64,000 nt of DNA, taken from contig SUYI01000018.1 in NCBI GenBank assembly GCA_015060485.1, positions 1 to 64,000 of the forward strand, in the 5' to 3' direction. Below are positions 17,782-25,882 of this stretch, in pieces (position 1 is the first letter of the stretch; every line of letters starts with the position of its first letter). Below the pieces are notes generated by a model, which worked only from the letters and a program-made list of their open reading frames with translations, made no database searches and had not been told where the DNA came from. This DNA comes from Prevotella sp. (GTDB lineage: Bacteria; Bacteroidota; Bacteroidia; Bacteroidales; Bacteroidaceae). Position numbers and translations under genes: made by a program.

Positions 17782-18201
17782 TCAAAACCTTGCATGAAGG
17801 ATAAGCAAATTTGTATATTCTGTTATCTTCACGTTTTTTACCTTGTTGCCTGTGTAGTGCTGTATGTTGCGCTTACAGGCTTTTTCAAATTCGGGAAGGT
17901 CGAAATAGTGAGTAAACAAAGGCCAGTGGGCGAATGTTCCGACACTTTGATACTCTGGCATGAAACCGCTATATCCTTCACCGCTAATGAGGAATGAATC
18001 TGCCTCCAATATGCAGCCGTCTTTGGGTTCGACATTCAAGCCTCTATGCAGCATGACAACGTACCCATCAGGCTTCACCTCTACACTCACACCTATCTCG
18101 ACATTTGAGTAGTCTTTAAGTCTTTCTTCAATATCCTTTTCAACATCTTCGACTGTCATCTGATCCAAGTCGTAAGCCTTTCCGAAAAACCATATCTTCA
18201 T
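17782..18201 (-). CDS. Hypothetical protein (139 aa)
   Basis: Starts MKIWFFGKAYDLDQMTVEDV. Strand-rich middle (NVEIGVSVEVKPDGYVVML) with an aromatic run (WPLFTHYFDLPEF). The 4-bp overlap with the upstream gene (18198) supports an operon. No membrane segment or catalytic motif seen; unknown family, present in the element's replication block. Confidence 0.55.
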   Translation of the reverse strand: MKIWFFGKAYDLDQMTVEDVEKDIEERLKDYSNVEIGVSVEVKPDGYVVMLHRGLNVEPKDGCILEADSFLISGEGYSGFMPEYQSVGTFAHWPLFTHYFDLPEFEKACKRNIQHYTGNKVKNVKITEYTNLLILHARF

Positions 18202-18533
18202 TTTCTCTTTCTGCTTTTAATCGTTAAACAAACACCATACTCTGCCATCAGGTAAGAACATAAGCCTTGGTAGGCATCAGTTCTCGGCCTGTTTCTCGGA
18301 CAAATCTTCAAAAGATCCTGGAGTTCTGCCTCAATGCAGATTCCAGTTTTCAATTCGCCATACTTTTTCTGTATGGCATCGACATCAGCATCATAATCGT
18401 ACTTACCTTTTGGAAGTTCTGATACTGAAGGGCTTGCTTCTAACTTAACAACAGGTACAGCCACGTCCTGTTTTTGCTCTAAATCGGGTCTCGTGTTAGT
18501 TCCGAAAAGTGCATTCATTAAATTGCTAAACAT
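18198..18533 (-). CDS. Hypothetical protein (111 aa)
   Basis: Start set at MFSNLMNALFGTN; the longer frame begins in a Pro-rich untypical stretch. A flexible middle (VKLEASPSVSELPKGKYDY) leads to a helical C-terminus (DADVDAIQKKYGELK, AYQGLCSYLMAEYG) and a basic end KSRKRK. Likely nucleic-acid associated because of the tail, but the family is not recognised. Confidence 0.5.
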   Translation of the reverse strand: MFSNLMNALFGTNTRPDLEQKQDVAVPVVKLEASPSVSELPKGKYDYDADVDAIQKKYGELKTGICIEAELQDLLKICPRNRPRTDAYQGLCSYLMAEYGVCLTIKSRKRK

Positions 18534-18713
18534 AATTTTTAATTTTAATTGGTTTGTTTCAGGGGGAACGTCCAATTTCTTTCTTTATCAAAATTTAGAA
18601 TTTAAGCCGATTTGAACCGCGTTTCAGCAAAGTTTTTTATGTTCGCCTGCAGAACTTGTCATAAGAGAAAAAACAAGGCTACCATCTTCACAGACAAGCC
18701 CTGTCATTAACCG

Positions 18714-19139
18714 TCATAATCCAAACTTTTTCAGACGGCTTCTTATTGCTCCCTCACCTCGTTTGAAGTGAGCCGCCAACTGTTCTATTGAGTAGCCTTC
18801 GCCATGCAGTTTTTTTAGGTCTGCGTCGTCGGCATCAGTCCAGGGCGTGTAGGCACTTTGCCCATGTTGCTTTCTTATGTCATCAAGAGTATAAGTCTTA
18901 GCCGCTGGTGTAGCCGCCATTGGTTGACTTGGTGGGAATACAGTGTTAAGCGTATCTCTCAACACTGCAATGTTGTTTTCAGGTATGAAAAGCTCGTCTC
19001 TTTCAAACAGTCCTTTTCCAAGCTGCTTGCTCAGAGTGATTTTCAGTTTGCCAGAACTTTTCAAATCCACAAAAATTCTCATTCCGTTAGGAGTCTTGTC
19101 ATTGAAACTCCAGAGGTCTTTGTATTTTTTCTTTGCCAT
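18714..19139 (-). CDS. PC4/PUR-like protein with C-terminal helix-turn-helix
   Basis: The N-terminal 65 residues (YKDLWSFNDKTPNGMRIFVD, SGKLKITLSKQLG) have the strand pattern of small single-strand DNA-binding PC4/PUR-type domains. A Pro/Ala linker then leads to a SANT/Myb-like helix-turn-helix (TPWTDADDADLKKLHGEGYS, IEQLAAHFKRGEGAIRSRL). That C-terminal module is a common add-on in DNA-repair and helicase proteins. Likely a DNA-binding accessory factor of the replication block; the N-terminal assignment is tentative. Confidence 0.6.
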   Translation of the reverse strand: MAKKKYKDLWSFNDKTPNGMRIFVDLKSSGKLKITLSKQLGKGLFERDELFIPENNIAVLRDTLNTVFPPSQPMAATPAAKTYTLDDIRKQHGQSAYTPWTDADDADLKKLHGEGYSIEQLAAHFKRGEGAIRSRLKKFGL

Positions 19140-19229
19140 AATATCTATTTAGAAGGTCATATTAGGTGCATGCTACTTATAAACTAAAATATCACATTTA
19201 GGTAGGGGGCAATCCCCCTACCTTGTAAG

Positions 19230-20144
19230 TTATTTCTTAATCTCTTTGTCAAAGGATTCTGCCAGAATATCGTAAACGACTTGCTCCTTTGTCTTATTGC
19301 CGTCTGTCTTTGCATCCATAATGCGTGAGAAAGTACGAGCACTTAAATTTTCATACATTTGAACCAAAGCCATCATTATAAACTCGCGTTCTTCGTCTTT
19401 TGCCCTTGATAGCATGGAAGCGTTAAATTTCCAAACAGCAGTACCTTTGAGGATTGGCTTTATGTGCTTCTCCGAAGAAAAAGCTCGGAGGGTCGCATCA
19501 TAAACAGGATCTGTAAAGGTGAGCACGCTCTCGTCAGAAAGAATTTTAGGTATTCTGCCCTGAAAACATTTCACCAAGTCATCTTTGAGAATTTCTTGAT
19601 TAACGGTAGCGATACCAGCAGCTTTAGCAACAAGTCCAAATTTTATCTTTGAATTGTAGCTTGCTAAAATCTTATTCTGTGATGTAGCAAGCAGATCCTG
19701 AGTAAAATCCTTTGTCTTCGTTGGTACGTTGTCAATATTGATACGACGATAGGTCTTCTGGAAATCTTCACCCGACGGATATTCGCGTACAGTAAATATG
19801 TAGTCAAATACTTTATAATCGGGATTCTTCTCCTTCTTATTTAGCGCCAAGAGCCAAGCATGAAATCTTGTATTCCCTTCAACGATAGTCCAACCAACAG
19901 AAATATCTTCATCCGTCACATTTTCTCCAGTGAAAGCATCCTTTAGTGTGTAGCCTGCCTTCTGAACTATTTGTGATGGTGTGAAGATGCCCGCGACCTG
20001 CATTCCTACGGTCTCACAACTCTCTAATTTCGCCTCAATCTGTTTCTTCTCATGCCGATTTGTGGCGATGATGTGGAGTTTAATTATATCTTTATACTCC
20101 ATTAAACGGTAGATATGATCCACCTCAAAATTTGTTTCTTGCAT
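19230..20144 (-). CDS. ParB/Srx-like protein
   Basis: A 304-residue protein whose central WTIVEGNTRFHAWLLAL resembles the ParB nuclease-like box (DGxxRxxA), preceded by LHIIATNRHEKKQIEAKL. The C-terminal half is helical. Unlike chromosomal ParB there is no obvious HTH and no ParA neighbour, so it may be a ParB-fold CTPase/nuclease used in element maintenance rather than segregation. A 307-bp region rich in inverted repeats lies directly upstream, a plausible binding site. Confidence 0.6.
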   Translation of the reverse strand: MQETNFEVDHIYRLMEYKDIIKLHIIATNRHEKKQIEAKLESCETVGMQVAGIFTPSQIVQKAGYTLKDAFTGENVTDEDISVGWTIVEGNTRFHAWLLALNKKEKNPDYKVFDYIFTVREYPSGEDFQKTYRRINIDNVPTKTKDFTQDLLATSQNKILASYNSKIKFGLVAKAAGIATVNQEILKDDLVKCFQGRIPKILSDESVLTFTDPVYDATLRAFSSEKHIKPILKGTAVWKFNASMLSRAKDEEREFIMMALVQMYENLSARTFSRIMDAKTDGNKTKEQVVYDILAESFDKEIKK

Positions 20145-20451
20145 TTTTTCTTATTTATGTTTTTTGAAATGTTCCAGATGTACCCCAGTATTAGCGGAAC
20201 AACGATGGAACGGTTAATAGGCATGAAGCCCAATCTCATATTGGCAATGCGTCACTACGCTAACCCGCTTGCCTGACAGGTAAGATCGCGCGAACTACCG
20301 CACGAAATGAGTATTGTCTTCCAGCAGCACTGCGATACTCAACACTGATGGGAAGCCACCCCTAACACTTTAGCTTGATTGGTCGGCTACTGGATGTCTC
20401 AATATGTCAAAGAGCGTATTGATGACTAATTTCGGTCATCGTCAATAAAGA
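20145..20451. other. Repeat-rich non-coding region, candidate origin or parS-like site
   Basis: No gene. Inverted repeats seen: TGTTCC (20170-20175) / GGAACA (20196-20201); the near-palindrome CTTGCCTGACAGGTAAG (20268-20284); GAGTAT (20309-20314) / ATACTC (20335-20340); and TATTGATGAC / GTCATCGTCAATA around 20418-20450. Their density next to a ParB-like gene and a replication block suggests a replication, transfer or partition site. Confidence 0.45.
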
Positions 20452-20787
20452 CTAAATATGATAGCCTTTACGATTACCTCGCTGCTTATGCTGAACATTC
20501 AGAATGTCTAGCGCGAGGTCCGAATCAATTACGATTATTTTACCTCGTTGACTGATTGCAGCATCAATAGCACCACTTTTCTTAATTCTGGCAGCGGTGG
20601 AAATTGAACAACCAAGCAGTGAACATAGTCCTTTCAAGCCATATACATAATGCTTTCTTACGGGCACGTTATGACCATTGAGTTCTTCTTGCTCTACGTT
20701 TAAGTCTGTAAAACCTAAACCTTCCCTGAGAGCTGCAATGAACTCCTCTACTGTTAAACTAAAAATAGGTTTGTTACTATTCATCAT
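20452..20787 (-). CDS. DUF3853 family protein
   Basis: A 111-residue DNA-binding-type protein. The core HYVYGLKGLCSLLGCSISTA followed by ARIKKSGAIDAAISQRGKII is the signature I associate with DUF3853: an excisionase-like helix-turn-helix (GCSxxTAxRIKxSG) that in Bacteroidetes elements sits beside the integrase. It may regulate excision or the replication block. The basic tail KQRGNRKG would support DNA contact. Confidence 0.8.
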   Translation of the reverse strand: MMNSNKPIFSLTVEEFIAALREGLGFTDLNVEQEELNGHNVPVRKHYVYGLKGLCSLLGCSISTAARIKKSGAIDAAISQRGKIIVIDSDLALDILNVQHKQRGNRKGYHI

Positions 20788-20861
20788 ATCTCAGCGATTA
20801 AAATTTTGCTGCAAAATTACAATGAATAAGTTCATCATCTTACCGTGCTATAAAAGCAGAA

Positions 20862-20920
20862 CGCCCAACCTGTATAGTTGGGCGGTATCAACAAAAAAAA
20901 GCCCAGCACAAGGGCTGAGC
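20862..20920 (-). terminator. Tandem terminators for the gene at 20928
   Basis: Read on the minus strand: an AGCCC/GGGCT hairpin followed by eight T, then a second perfect 8-bp hairpin CGCCCAAC/GTTGGGCG with TTCTGCTTTT after it. They lie between 20928 and 20787 and would isolate the two minus-strand genes. Confidence 0.8.
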
Positions 20921-20927
20921 ATATTCA

Positions 20928-21416
20928 CTATCGGGTTAAAATGACGTTTTCAATCTTATAAAAAATCGTTTCTAATTCATTATGTTGTTTATAACGTCCG
21001 CTTCTATAGAAATCTGTTATAATTTGATTCCCTGAAGTGGTTTTCCTGTTAACCTCAAAAATAACGGCGAACCGATTTAATGAGATTTTGATGAGCTGTT
21101 TGTTCTTGTTGGCAATGCCAAAATGATGATGGTCAAGTATGGCAAAAACCATTTCATAATATTTATTTCTAACTAAGCGGTCTGACTTGAATTTTAACAC
21201 CCGCTTCATTTCATCTTTGAAGTCGTCATACGATCTTCTTATCCTCGAAATGAGTTCTTGAGTTAGCTCATTTTCTCTCAAAAATTCAACTTTCAATTTC
21301 AGTCCTCTTTTCGCAAAGAAGTCTTCAAATAAGTTTCTCATTTCTATTGGAGAGAGGGACTTGTCCTCGGGATAGCATTTCTCCAACTGCATCATCAGGA
21401 GTTCCTGATCGCTCAC
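20928..21416 (-). CDS. Hypothetical helical protein next to integrase (162 aa)
   Basis: Starts MSDQELLMMQLEKCYPEDKS. Helical and basic throughout (SRIRRSYDDFKDEMKRVLKFK), ending with FEVNRKTTSGNQIITDFYRS. No known motif. Located between DUF3853 and the integrase and ended by its own terminators. It resembles RteC-type helical regulators of Bacteroides conjugative elements in size and position, but I cannot confirm this. Confidence 0.55.
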   Translation of the reverse strand: MSDQELLMMQLEKCYPEDKSLSPIEMRNLFEDFFAKRGLKLKVEFLRENELTQELISRIRRSYDDFKDEMKRVLKFKSDRLVRNKYYEMVFAILDHHHFGIANKNKQLIKISLNRFAVIFEVNRKTTSGNQIITDFYRSGRYKQHNELETIFYKIENVILTR

Positions 21417-21656
21417 TCAGAGAGGCCACAAAAGTAATATTGACTTTCAAATTAAATCTGTCTTGCCTACTCGTTGCTTGCTTTTACGCCATAAGCATTC
21501 TGTTTTCGTTAATAATGTTAATAATCTCATTAGGCGAATATACGTGACTATATGCGTCACCTTGCTCCACCTCAATACCGCACCTTATTTTTTTCATGCG
21601 CTGCAAAATTACAACTTTTTTTTGACTTTCAGGGCAGAATAGTTGATTTTAACAGA

Positions 21657-23024
21657 TTACACCGCCTTTTTTACGTATTCCAAAATGTTTTTGAGTATAT
21701 CCTCGTTTGCATTATCAAGCAGAGTAATAATTTGTGAACGATATTGACTACGATTCCACTTTTCCATTTCAAGTGCTTGGGTTTCTGTAGCAGTTTCAAT
21801 GTACGGCTTCATGGTGTTATACCCTTTATGCCCAGTACACTTCATAACTACTTGTGCAGGAATACTCATGGCAAGGCTGCATGATACGAAGGTACGTCGT
21901 GCATCATGGCAAGAAATAATATCGCAAAACTGATGCTGTTCTTCCAGACGTTTATTGCCAACAAAGTAGGTTTCTACAATGATACGGTTTAGACCTGCTG
22001 CTTTTGCTGCATCTTTAATTGCGTCGTTGAGTTTTTGGTTACTCGGCACTTCAAACACATGGCCGTCGGCAGTTTCTTTCCCTCTATACCTGTTTAATAT
22101 ACTGATGGCTCCATCAGTCAACGGAATAGATATGTGGTCGCTTGTCTTCTGTGTCATCATGTCTATACGCCCATCAGTAATATGCCCTGTTTTGAGATTG
22201 CTTAGGTCTGAATATCTGAGCGAAGTGAAAGCCATAAAACACCACAAGTCGCGAGCGCGGATAAGTCGCTCATCGTTGTTCTCGAACTGGAAATTGGCGA
22301 AGTGCAATAGTTCTTCGTAATGGAGGAACGTAACAGTTCTTCGCATTACTTTCAGATTGGTAGAGAAGTTTAGTACCGCATCAGGTATTGAGAAGCCTTC
22401 CTGTTGGTTGATCCACCGTAGAAAGCATTTTAGCATTACGACCTGTTTGTTAATGGTTCTGTTCTTATATTCGTTCTTTACATACCAGTCTCTGAGTTTA
22501 TACATTGTGTCAATGGTGATATTGTATGGCGTCACGGATGGGACAGCAGCCGTGATATGCTGATATGCCTGGATATACTTCTCCTTGCAATCGTCATCCC
22601 AATTTTTTTCGTTTCCACATTCTTTGAGGAATCGGTTAAGTAAGATTTTCAATGATGTCTTTTTCGGACTTTCAACCTGTGTGGATTCTTCAAGCCTTCC
22701 CAACTCTCTATTAACCATCATTTTTAATTCTGACGGAGTAGGGACAGTGTTGTTCATTTCGTAGATGGAGAACACTTTTCTAATTTCTTCTTGGAACTCA
22801 CAAATACGGTCATTGATGTCATAGGCATTGAACTTGTTTCCGTTAATCACATGAACGGTGCCCTTAATGGCTTTTTGATTCAAGAAATCCCACTTATCTT
22901 CTTGTGCATACATTCCAGTCGTGAAACCAACTTCATTCGTTTTTTGGTTCCAACGCACACGCACAATTACACGGTTGTCTCGCTTATCTATGAGCGTTCT
23001 AATGTTAAATTGTATTTTAATCAT
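21657..23024 (-). CDS. Tyrosine recombinase/integrase
   Basis: A 455-residue integrase that would catalyse site-specific integration and excision of the mobile element. The N-terminal arm-binding region (NIRTLIDKRDNRVIVRVRWN) and SAM-like core-binding domain (about 120-220) precede the catalytic domain. Catalytic residues: Arg in TSLRYSDLSNL (about 269), Lys in TQKTSD, HDARRT (about 373), TGHKGYN (about 397) and Tyr in MKPYIE (about 407). Typical of Bacteroidetes conjugative or mobilizable elements. It marks the right end of the element; attachment sites should lie within a few hundred bases downstream of its start. Confidence 0.95.
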   Translation of the reverse strand: MIKIQFNIRTLIDKRDNRVIVRVRWNQKTNEVGFTTGMYAQEDKWDFLNQKAIKGTVHVINGNKFNAYDINDRICEFQEEIRKVFSIYEMNNTVPTPSELKMMVNRELGRLEESTQVESPKKTSLKILLNRFLKECGNEKNWDDDCKEKYIQAYQHITAAVPSVTPYNITIDTMYKLRDWYVKNEYKNRTINKQVVMLKCFLRWINQQEGFSIPDAVLNFSTNLKVMRRTVTFLHYEELLHFANFQFENNDERLIRARDLWCFMAFTSLRYSDLSNLKTGHITDGRIDMMTQKTSDHISIPLTDGAISILNRYRGKETADGHVFEVPSNQKLNDAIKDAAKAAGLNRIIVETYFVGNKRLEEQHQFCDIISCHDARRTFVSCSLAMSIPAQVVMKCTGHKGYNTMKPYIETATETQALEMEKWNRSQYRSQIITLLDNANEDILKNILEYVKKAV

Positions 23025-23303
23025 CCTTATCTGGAATTTATTTTGTAATTTTGTACCCCAGAAAAGTGATTCTGTCAGCTATCAGGGGTTCTACAGCGCG
23101 AAGGTACATATAAAAATTGGAATTACCTCCTGCTCCCCCTTTTGCTGACATCATTTGAAAATGTGTGATTATAAAAAGTAAAAATAAGATTGAGAGTGAC
23201 TGAAAATAAAGGGATTACGTTGTTATACATATCCAATAGCATCCACTTCAAACTTTCCTCTCTCTCCGCCAACAATGCTGATAATTAGCGAGTTGCAAAC
23301 TTA
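23025..23303. other. Intergenic region, probable element right end
   Basis: No gene. Holds the likely integrase promoter on the minus strand (TACCTTCG near 23099-23106), a CCCC...GGGG imperfect inverted repeat at about 23055-23085, and AT-rich sequence. An attachment core is expected here, but no matching copy was found elsewhere in the window. Confidence 0.4.
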
Positions 23304-23346
23304 CACCCAGTTTCACACCCACTTCTGGTGAAACTGGGTGCGTTTT
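23304..23346. terminator. Strong hairpin terminator at element/chromosome border
   Basis: A 13-bp perfect stem: CACCCAGTTTCAC at 23304-23316, its complement at 23328-23340, an 11-nt loop, then CGTTTTTT. It lies between the integrase and the chromosomal DUF6266-like gene. Confidence 0.85.
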
Positions 23347-23462
23347 TTATGGGCGAGAATCGTTACCAAATGCGATGTTCTTATCGTGGCGACAAGAAGG
23401 CTTTGAACCCAGCCGATTTATGTTTCTAAAGGACGGAAGGACTACGGCTTGAGGAAAATGTC

Positions 23463-24254
23463 CTAGTCGGTGAATCCGCCGTAGCTCTTGGCAGCGGCTT
23501 GGATGGCCTCTTCGGTGGTGTAGCGTTCGTAGTAGGTGCAGCGGGTGACGACGTGCTGGCGGGAGACGTGACCGTTTTGCAGGCGGACGATGCCGAAGCC
23601 GAGCATGGGATTGGCAAAGCGGGGACCGACGAGGGCGAGGGTTCCCTTGGCGTTCTTGTAGGGCGAGAAGAGCGTTGAGTGGACAAGGGTGAAGTCGTCG
23701 GGCGTGAGGGTCTCGACGTGGATGTTCAGATAAGGCTTGTCGTCCCAGCCCTGTGGGGTGTTTATTTGCTGTTTGAGGACGTAGAGGAGGTATTCGTCAC
23801 TACGGACTTCTTTCGGGGTAAGGTCTGTGAGCAGGGCCGGTATCGTGTCCGGGGAATCGGCAGAGCCGGTAGGGTTGTCTATTTCTCCGAGCTGGTAGTT
23901 GACGGGCGGCAGCGGGCCGTCGCTGAGAATCATGTTGGGCAGCAGCAGGGCAAGTCCGGAGTGGTATTTCCCTTTGGGGAAGAACGGTATGGGCGACTCC
24001 ATGTTGATGGCCATGAAGTGGTTGTACATGGTGTTATCGCCACCCTCGAAATAGACGTGGTTCGTAGCCTTGAGTGCCCGCCACAAGGCATTGTTGTGAC
24101 TTTGTCGCTCGCGCACGGCGAGTTGCTTGCGAGTCAGTCGGCGGGTCTTGCGGTTATACGCCACTCGCCAGTATTTCTTGCCATTGCGGGTGTAGGCTGT
24201 CATAGGTCCTACACGTCCTTCTATTCCCAGTATGTCGTTGGGCTGTCGTGCCAT
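23463..24254 (-). CDS. DUF6266-like protein
   Basis: Start set at MARQPNDILGIEGRVGPMTA because that opening (small basic N-terminus, GxxGxVGPxTxYTRNGKxYWR) is typical of the DUF6266 family; a longer in-frame start overlaps a repeat array. The middle is strand-rich (HVYFEGGDNTMYNHFMAI) with a beta-sandwich look, and the C-terminus contains a Tyr-rich stretch (TRCTYYERYTTEEAIQAA). These Bacteroidetes proteins are often multi-copy and of unknown function. The 5' leader contains two arrays of 11-bp repeats. Confidence 0.7.
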   Translation of the reverse strand: MARQPNDILGIEGRVGPMTAYTRNGKKYWRVAYNRKTRRLTRKQLAVRERQSHNNALWRALKATNHVYFEGGDNTMYNHFMAINMESPIPFFPKGKYHSGLALLLPNMILSDGPLPPVNYQLGEIDNPTGSADSPDTIPALLTDLTPKEVRSDEYLLYVLKQQINTPQGWDDKPYLNIHVETLTPDDFTLVHSTLFSPYKNAKGTLALVGPRFANPMLGFGIVRLQNGHVSRQHVVTRCTYYERYTTEEAIQAAAKSYGGFTD

Positions 24255-24290
24255 AATGATGCGTATTTGTTGGTTATATGTTGTACTATC

Positions 24291-24368
24291 GTTGCTCCAA
24301 TGTTGCTCCAATGTTGTTCCTATATATCTTCGGTATATCTTCGGTATGTTTTCGGTGTCTCTTCGGCA
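24291..24368. repeat. Two adjacent arrays of 11-bp tandem repeats in a 5' leader
   Basis: Three copies of GTTGCTCCAAT-type units (24291, 24302, 24313) are followed after 1 bp by four TATCTTCGGTA-type units (24325, 24336, 24347, 24358). Both arrays have exact 11-bp period. They lie between the promoter at 24401 and the start codon at 24254 of the minus-strand gene. Confidence 0.85.
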
Positions 24369-24400
24369 TAACCTCAGTTCTCAGCCGAACAATTTAGTTG

Positions 24401-24408
24401 CAAAGATA
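24401..24408 (-). promoter_or_regulatory. -7 box TATCTTTG for the DUF6266-like gene
   Basis: A minus-strand TATCTTTGC match to the Bacteroidales -7 consensus, about 150 bp upstream of the start codon, leaving a long leader that holds the 11-bp repeats. Confidence 0.65.
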
Positions 24409-24460
24409 GTTTATTTAAATGAAAAGCGTGCACAGAATCGGCAAAAAGTGAAAGAATCCC

Positions 24461-24491
24461 CGAATTTTTATTAAAAAGGTTCGGGGATTTC
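24461..24491 (-). terminator. Terminator downstream of the HxlR remnant
   Basis: AATCCCCGAA / TTCGGGGATT stem around an A/T-rich loop, with TTTCACTTTTT following on the minus strand. It probably ended the regulator gene whose remnant lies at 24515. Confidence 0.7.
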
Positions 24492-24514
24492 TGTGTATTA
24501 TGTATCATACGCTA

Positions 24515-24826
24515 CTAATCCGTCACTACTTCATTGAAATGTTCCTTACCCCAGGAAATGAGGGCAGTGAGGGCAGGCATTAGTGACTTACCTGTTTCCG
24601 TCAGGGAATACTCCACACGGGGAGGAACTTCAGGATAGACCTTGCGATTCACCAGATGGCTCTGCTCCAGATTCTTCAACGTCTGGGACAGCATCTTTTG
24701 AGAATTGCAACAGGTAAGAACTACAGCGCAGTGAGTGTAGGTAAGATGAGTGAGATTATCGAGCATGAGCTTCCAATGGGACCCGACTTTACCAGTTCTA
24801 TAGCCTCCTTGCCCGTCAAATCTCAT
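24515..24826 (-). pseudogene. Chimeric remnant: PNPOx-like tail joined to HxlR regulator tail
   Basis: The reading frame has 103 residues. Its C-terminal 60 ([33 protein letters not shown]) are the winged-helix end of an HxlR-family regulator, but the N-terminal Cys/recognition part is missing. In another frame its first bases encode [12 protein letters not shown], nearly identical to the C-terminus of the intact PNPOx-like protein at 56599. So two gene tails have been joined by deletion, with an unassigned middle piece. Its ATG overlaps the AraC stop. A working product is unlikely. Confidence 0.7.
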
Positions 24827-25719
24827 ATATTACCCTGTCGGAACTGGATGGGGGTCATTCCGAAGTGCTCTTTAACGTACTTGCCGAAAAACGATGGGTT
24901 GGGGAATCCCAGACGATCGGCAATCTGCGTCATGGTGAGGTCGGTCTGCTTCAGGTAATAGCGGATGTCCTCCAGCACATGCTCGCGAATCCACTCGTTG
25001 GCGGTCTTGCCCGAGTGTTTCTTGCAAAGTGCCGACAGATATTTGGGCGAGATGCACAGTTCGTCTGCATACCACTCCACCTTGCGGTGCTTCACGTCTG
25101 TGGCATGCAGCAGGTCGAGGAATCGCTGGAAATGGCTGTTGGCCAAATGTACATCGATGGTTGTCGGTGTCCCGTCGGTCAGCATCCTCTTCTTCAGTCC
25201 CCCGCAGAGCCCGAGGACTCCAGCACGCAGTAGCGACTGGATAACGTCGGTGAGGAAAAGTTGTCCTTTTCCCTTGTCGAAGCTGAGGCACAGCATGTCG
25301 TATAAATGGGTATAGAAGGATAACTCGTCGTCCTCCATCGTGATGACGTGCATCTTTCTTATATATACCACGTCGTTCCATACGTTCATCTTCTCGCGCA
25401 GGAAACTCTGCAGGATGCGGTTAGTGAAGAACATCGCCTTCAGGTCGAAGTCAGGACTCATCATCGGTTCGGTGATGACGACATTCTGTGGGACTATGGC
25501 CACCTGATTCTTATGCAGCTCTATCGTCTGCCCGTTCATCGTGACCTGTATCTTGCCCTGTGTACAGATGGCAATGGCGTTCATCGCGACATGGGCTGCA
25601 CTGATTTCAGCCCACTTCTGTATGCTGTCGATGATGACGATATCGTTGTCACTATAGCCTACCTGTATGTCCTCATTGTCAGTCAGCGACTGGAGTGTTA
25701 TCTCTTCTTGTTGCTTCAT
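24823..25719 (-). CDS. AraC-family regulator, divergent to RND efflux operon
   Basis: Start chosen at [12 protein letters not shown]. The N-terminal cupin-like sensor region (about 1-150, [19 protein letters not shown]) is followed by two C-terminal helix-turn-helix motifs ([20 protein letters not shown] and [20 protein letters not shown]), the AraC/XylS DNA-binding domain. A minus-strand TAATTTTG box ends only 5 bp before this ATG, so the transcript may be nearly leaderless; an alternative ATG 18 bp upstream overlaps the box. Divergent from the adaptor gene at 25883, which it probably controls. Confidence 0.9.
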   Translation of the reverse strand: MKQQEEITLQSLTDNEDIQVGYSDNDIVIIDSIQKWAEISAAHVAMNAIAICTQGKIQVTMNGQTIELHKNQVAIVPQNVVITEPMMSPDFDLKAMFFTNRILQSFLREKMNVWNDVVYIRKMHVITMEDDELSFYTHLYDMLCLSFDKGKGQLFLTDVIQSLLRAGVLGLCGGLKKRMLTDGTPTTIDVHLANSHFQRFLDLLHATDVKHRKVEWYADELCISPKYLSALCKKHSGKTANEWIREHVLEDIRYYLKQTDLTMTQIADRLGFPNPSFFGKYVKEHFGMTPIQFRQGNI

Positions 25720-25724
25720 GGGTG

Positions 25725-25859
25725 CAAAATTACGCATTTTAGATGAAAAACAATGTTCTAATAGGAAGAAACTATGGTCAATTATACTAATGAAAGCAAA
25801 ATAAACCATAAAATCAGCCAATACGAACACGGCTATTGGGTGGAAAACAGATAATTTTG
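25725..25859. promoter_or_regulatory. Divergent promoter region of AraC and RND operon
   Basis: The minus-strand box CAAAATTA (25725-25732, read TAATTTTG) serves AraC, and plus-strand TAATTTTG (25852-25859) serves the efflux operon. Between them CCAATA (25818-25823) and TATTGG (25834-25839) form an inverted repeat with a 10-bp spacer, a candidate regulator site. Confidence 0.6.
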
Positions 25860-25882
25860 CATCCAAAACCAACAAATTGACA

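Noticed and set aside
23025..23460. Attachment site or tRNA target of the integrase
   Set aside because: No tRNA fold and no matching direct repeat was found in the window; the other element end is probably outside it.
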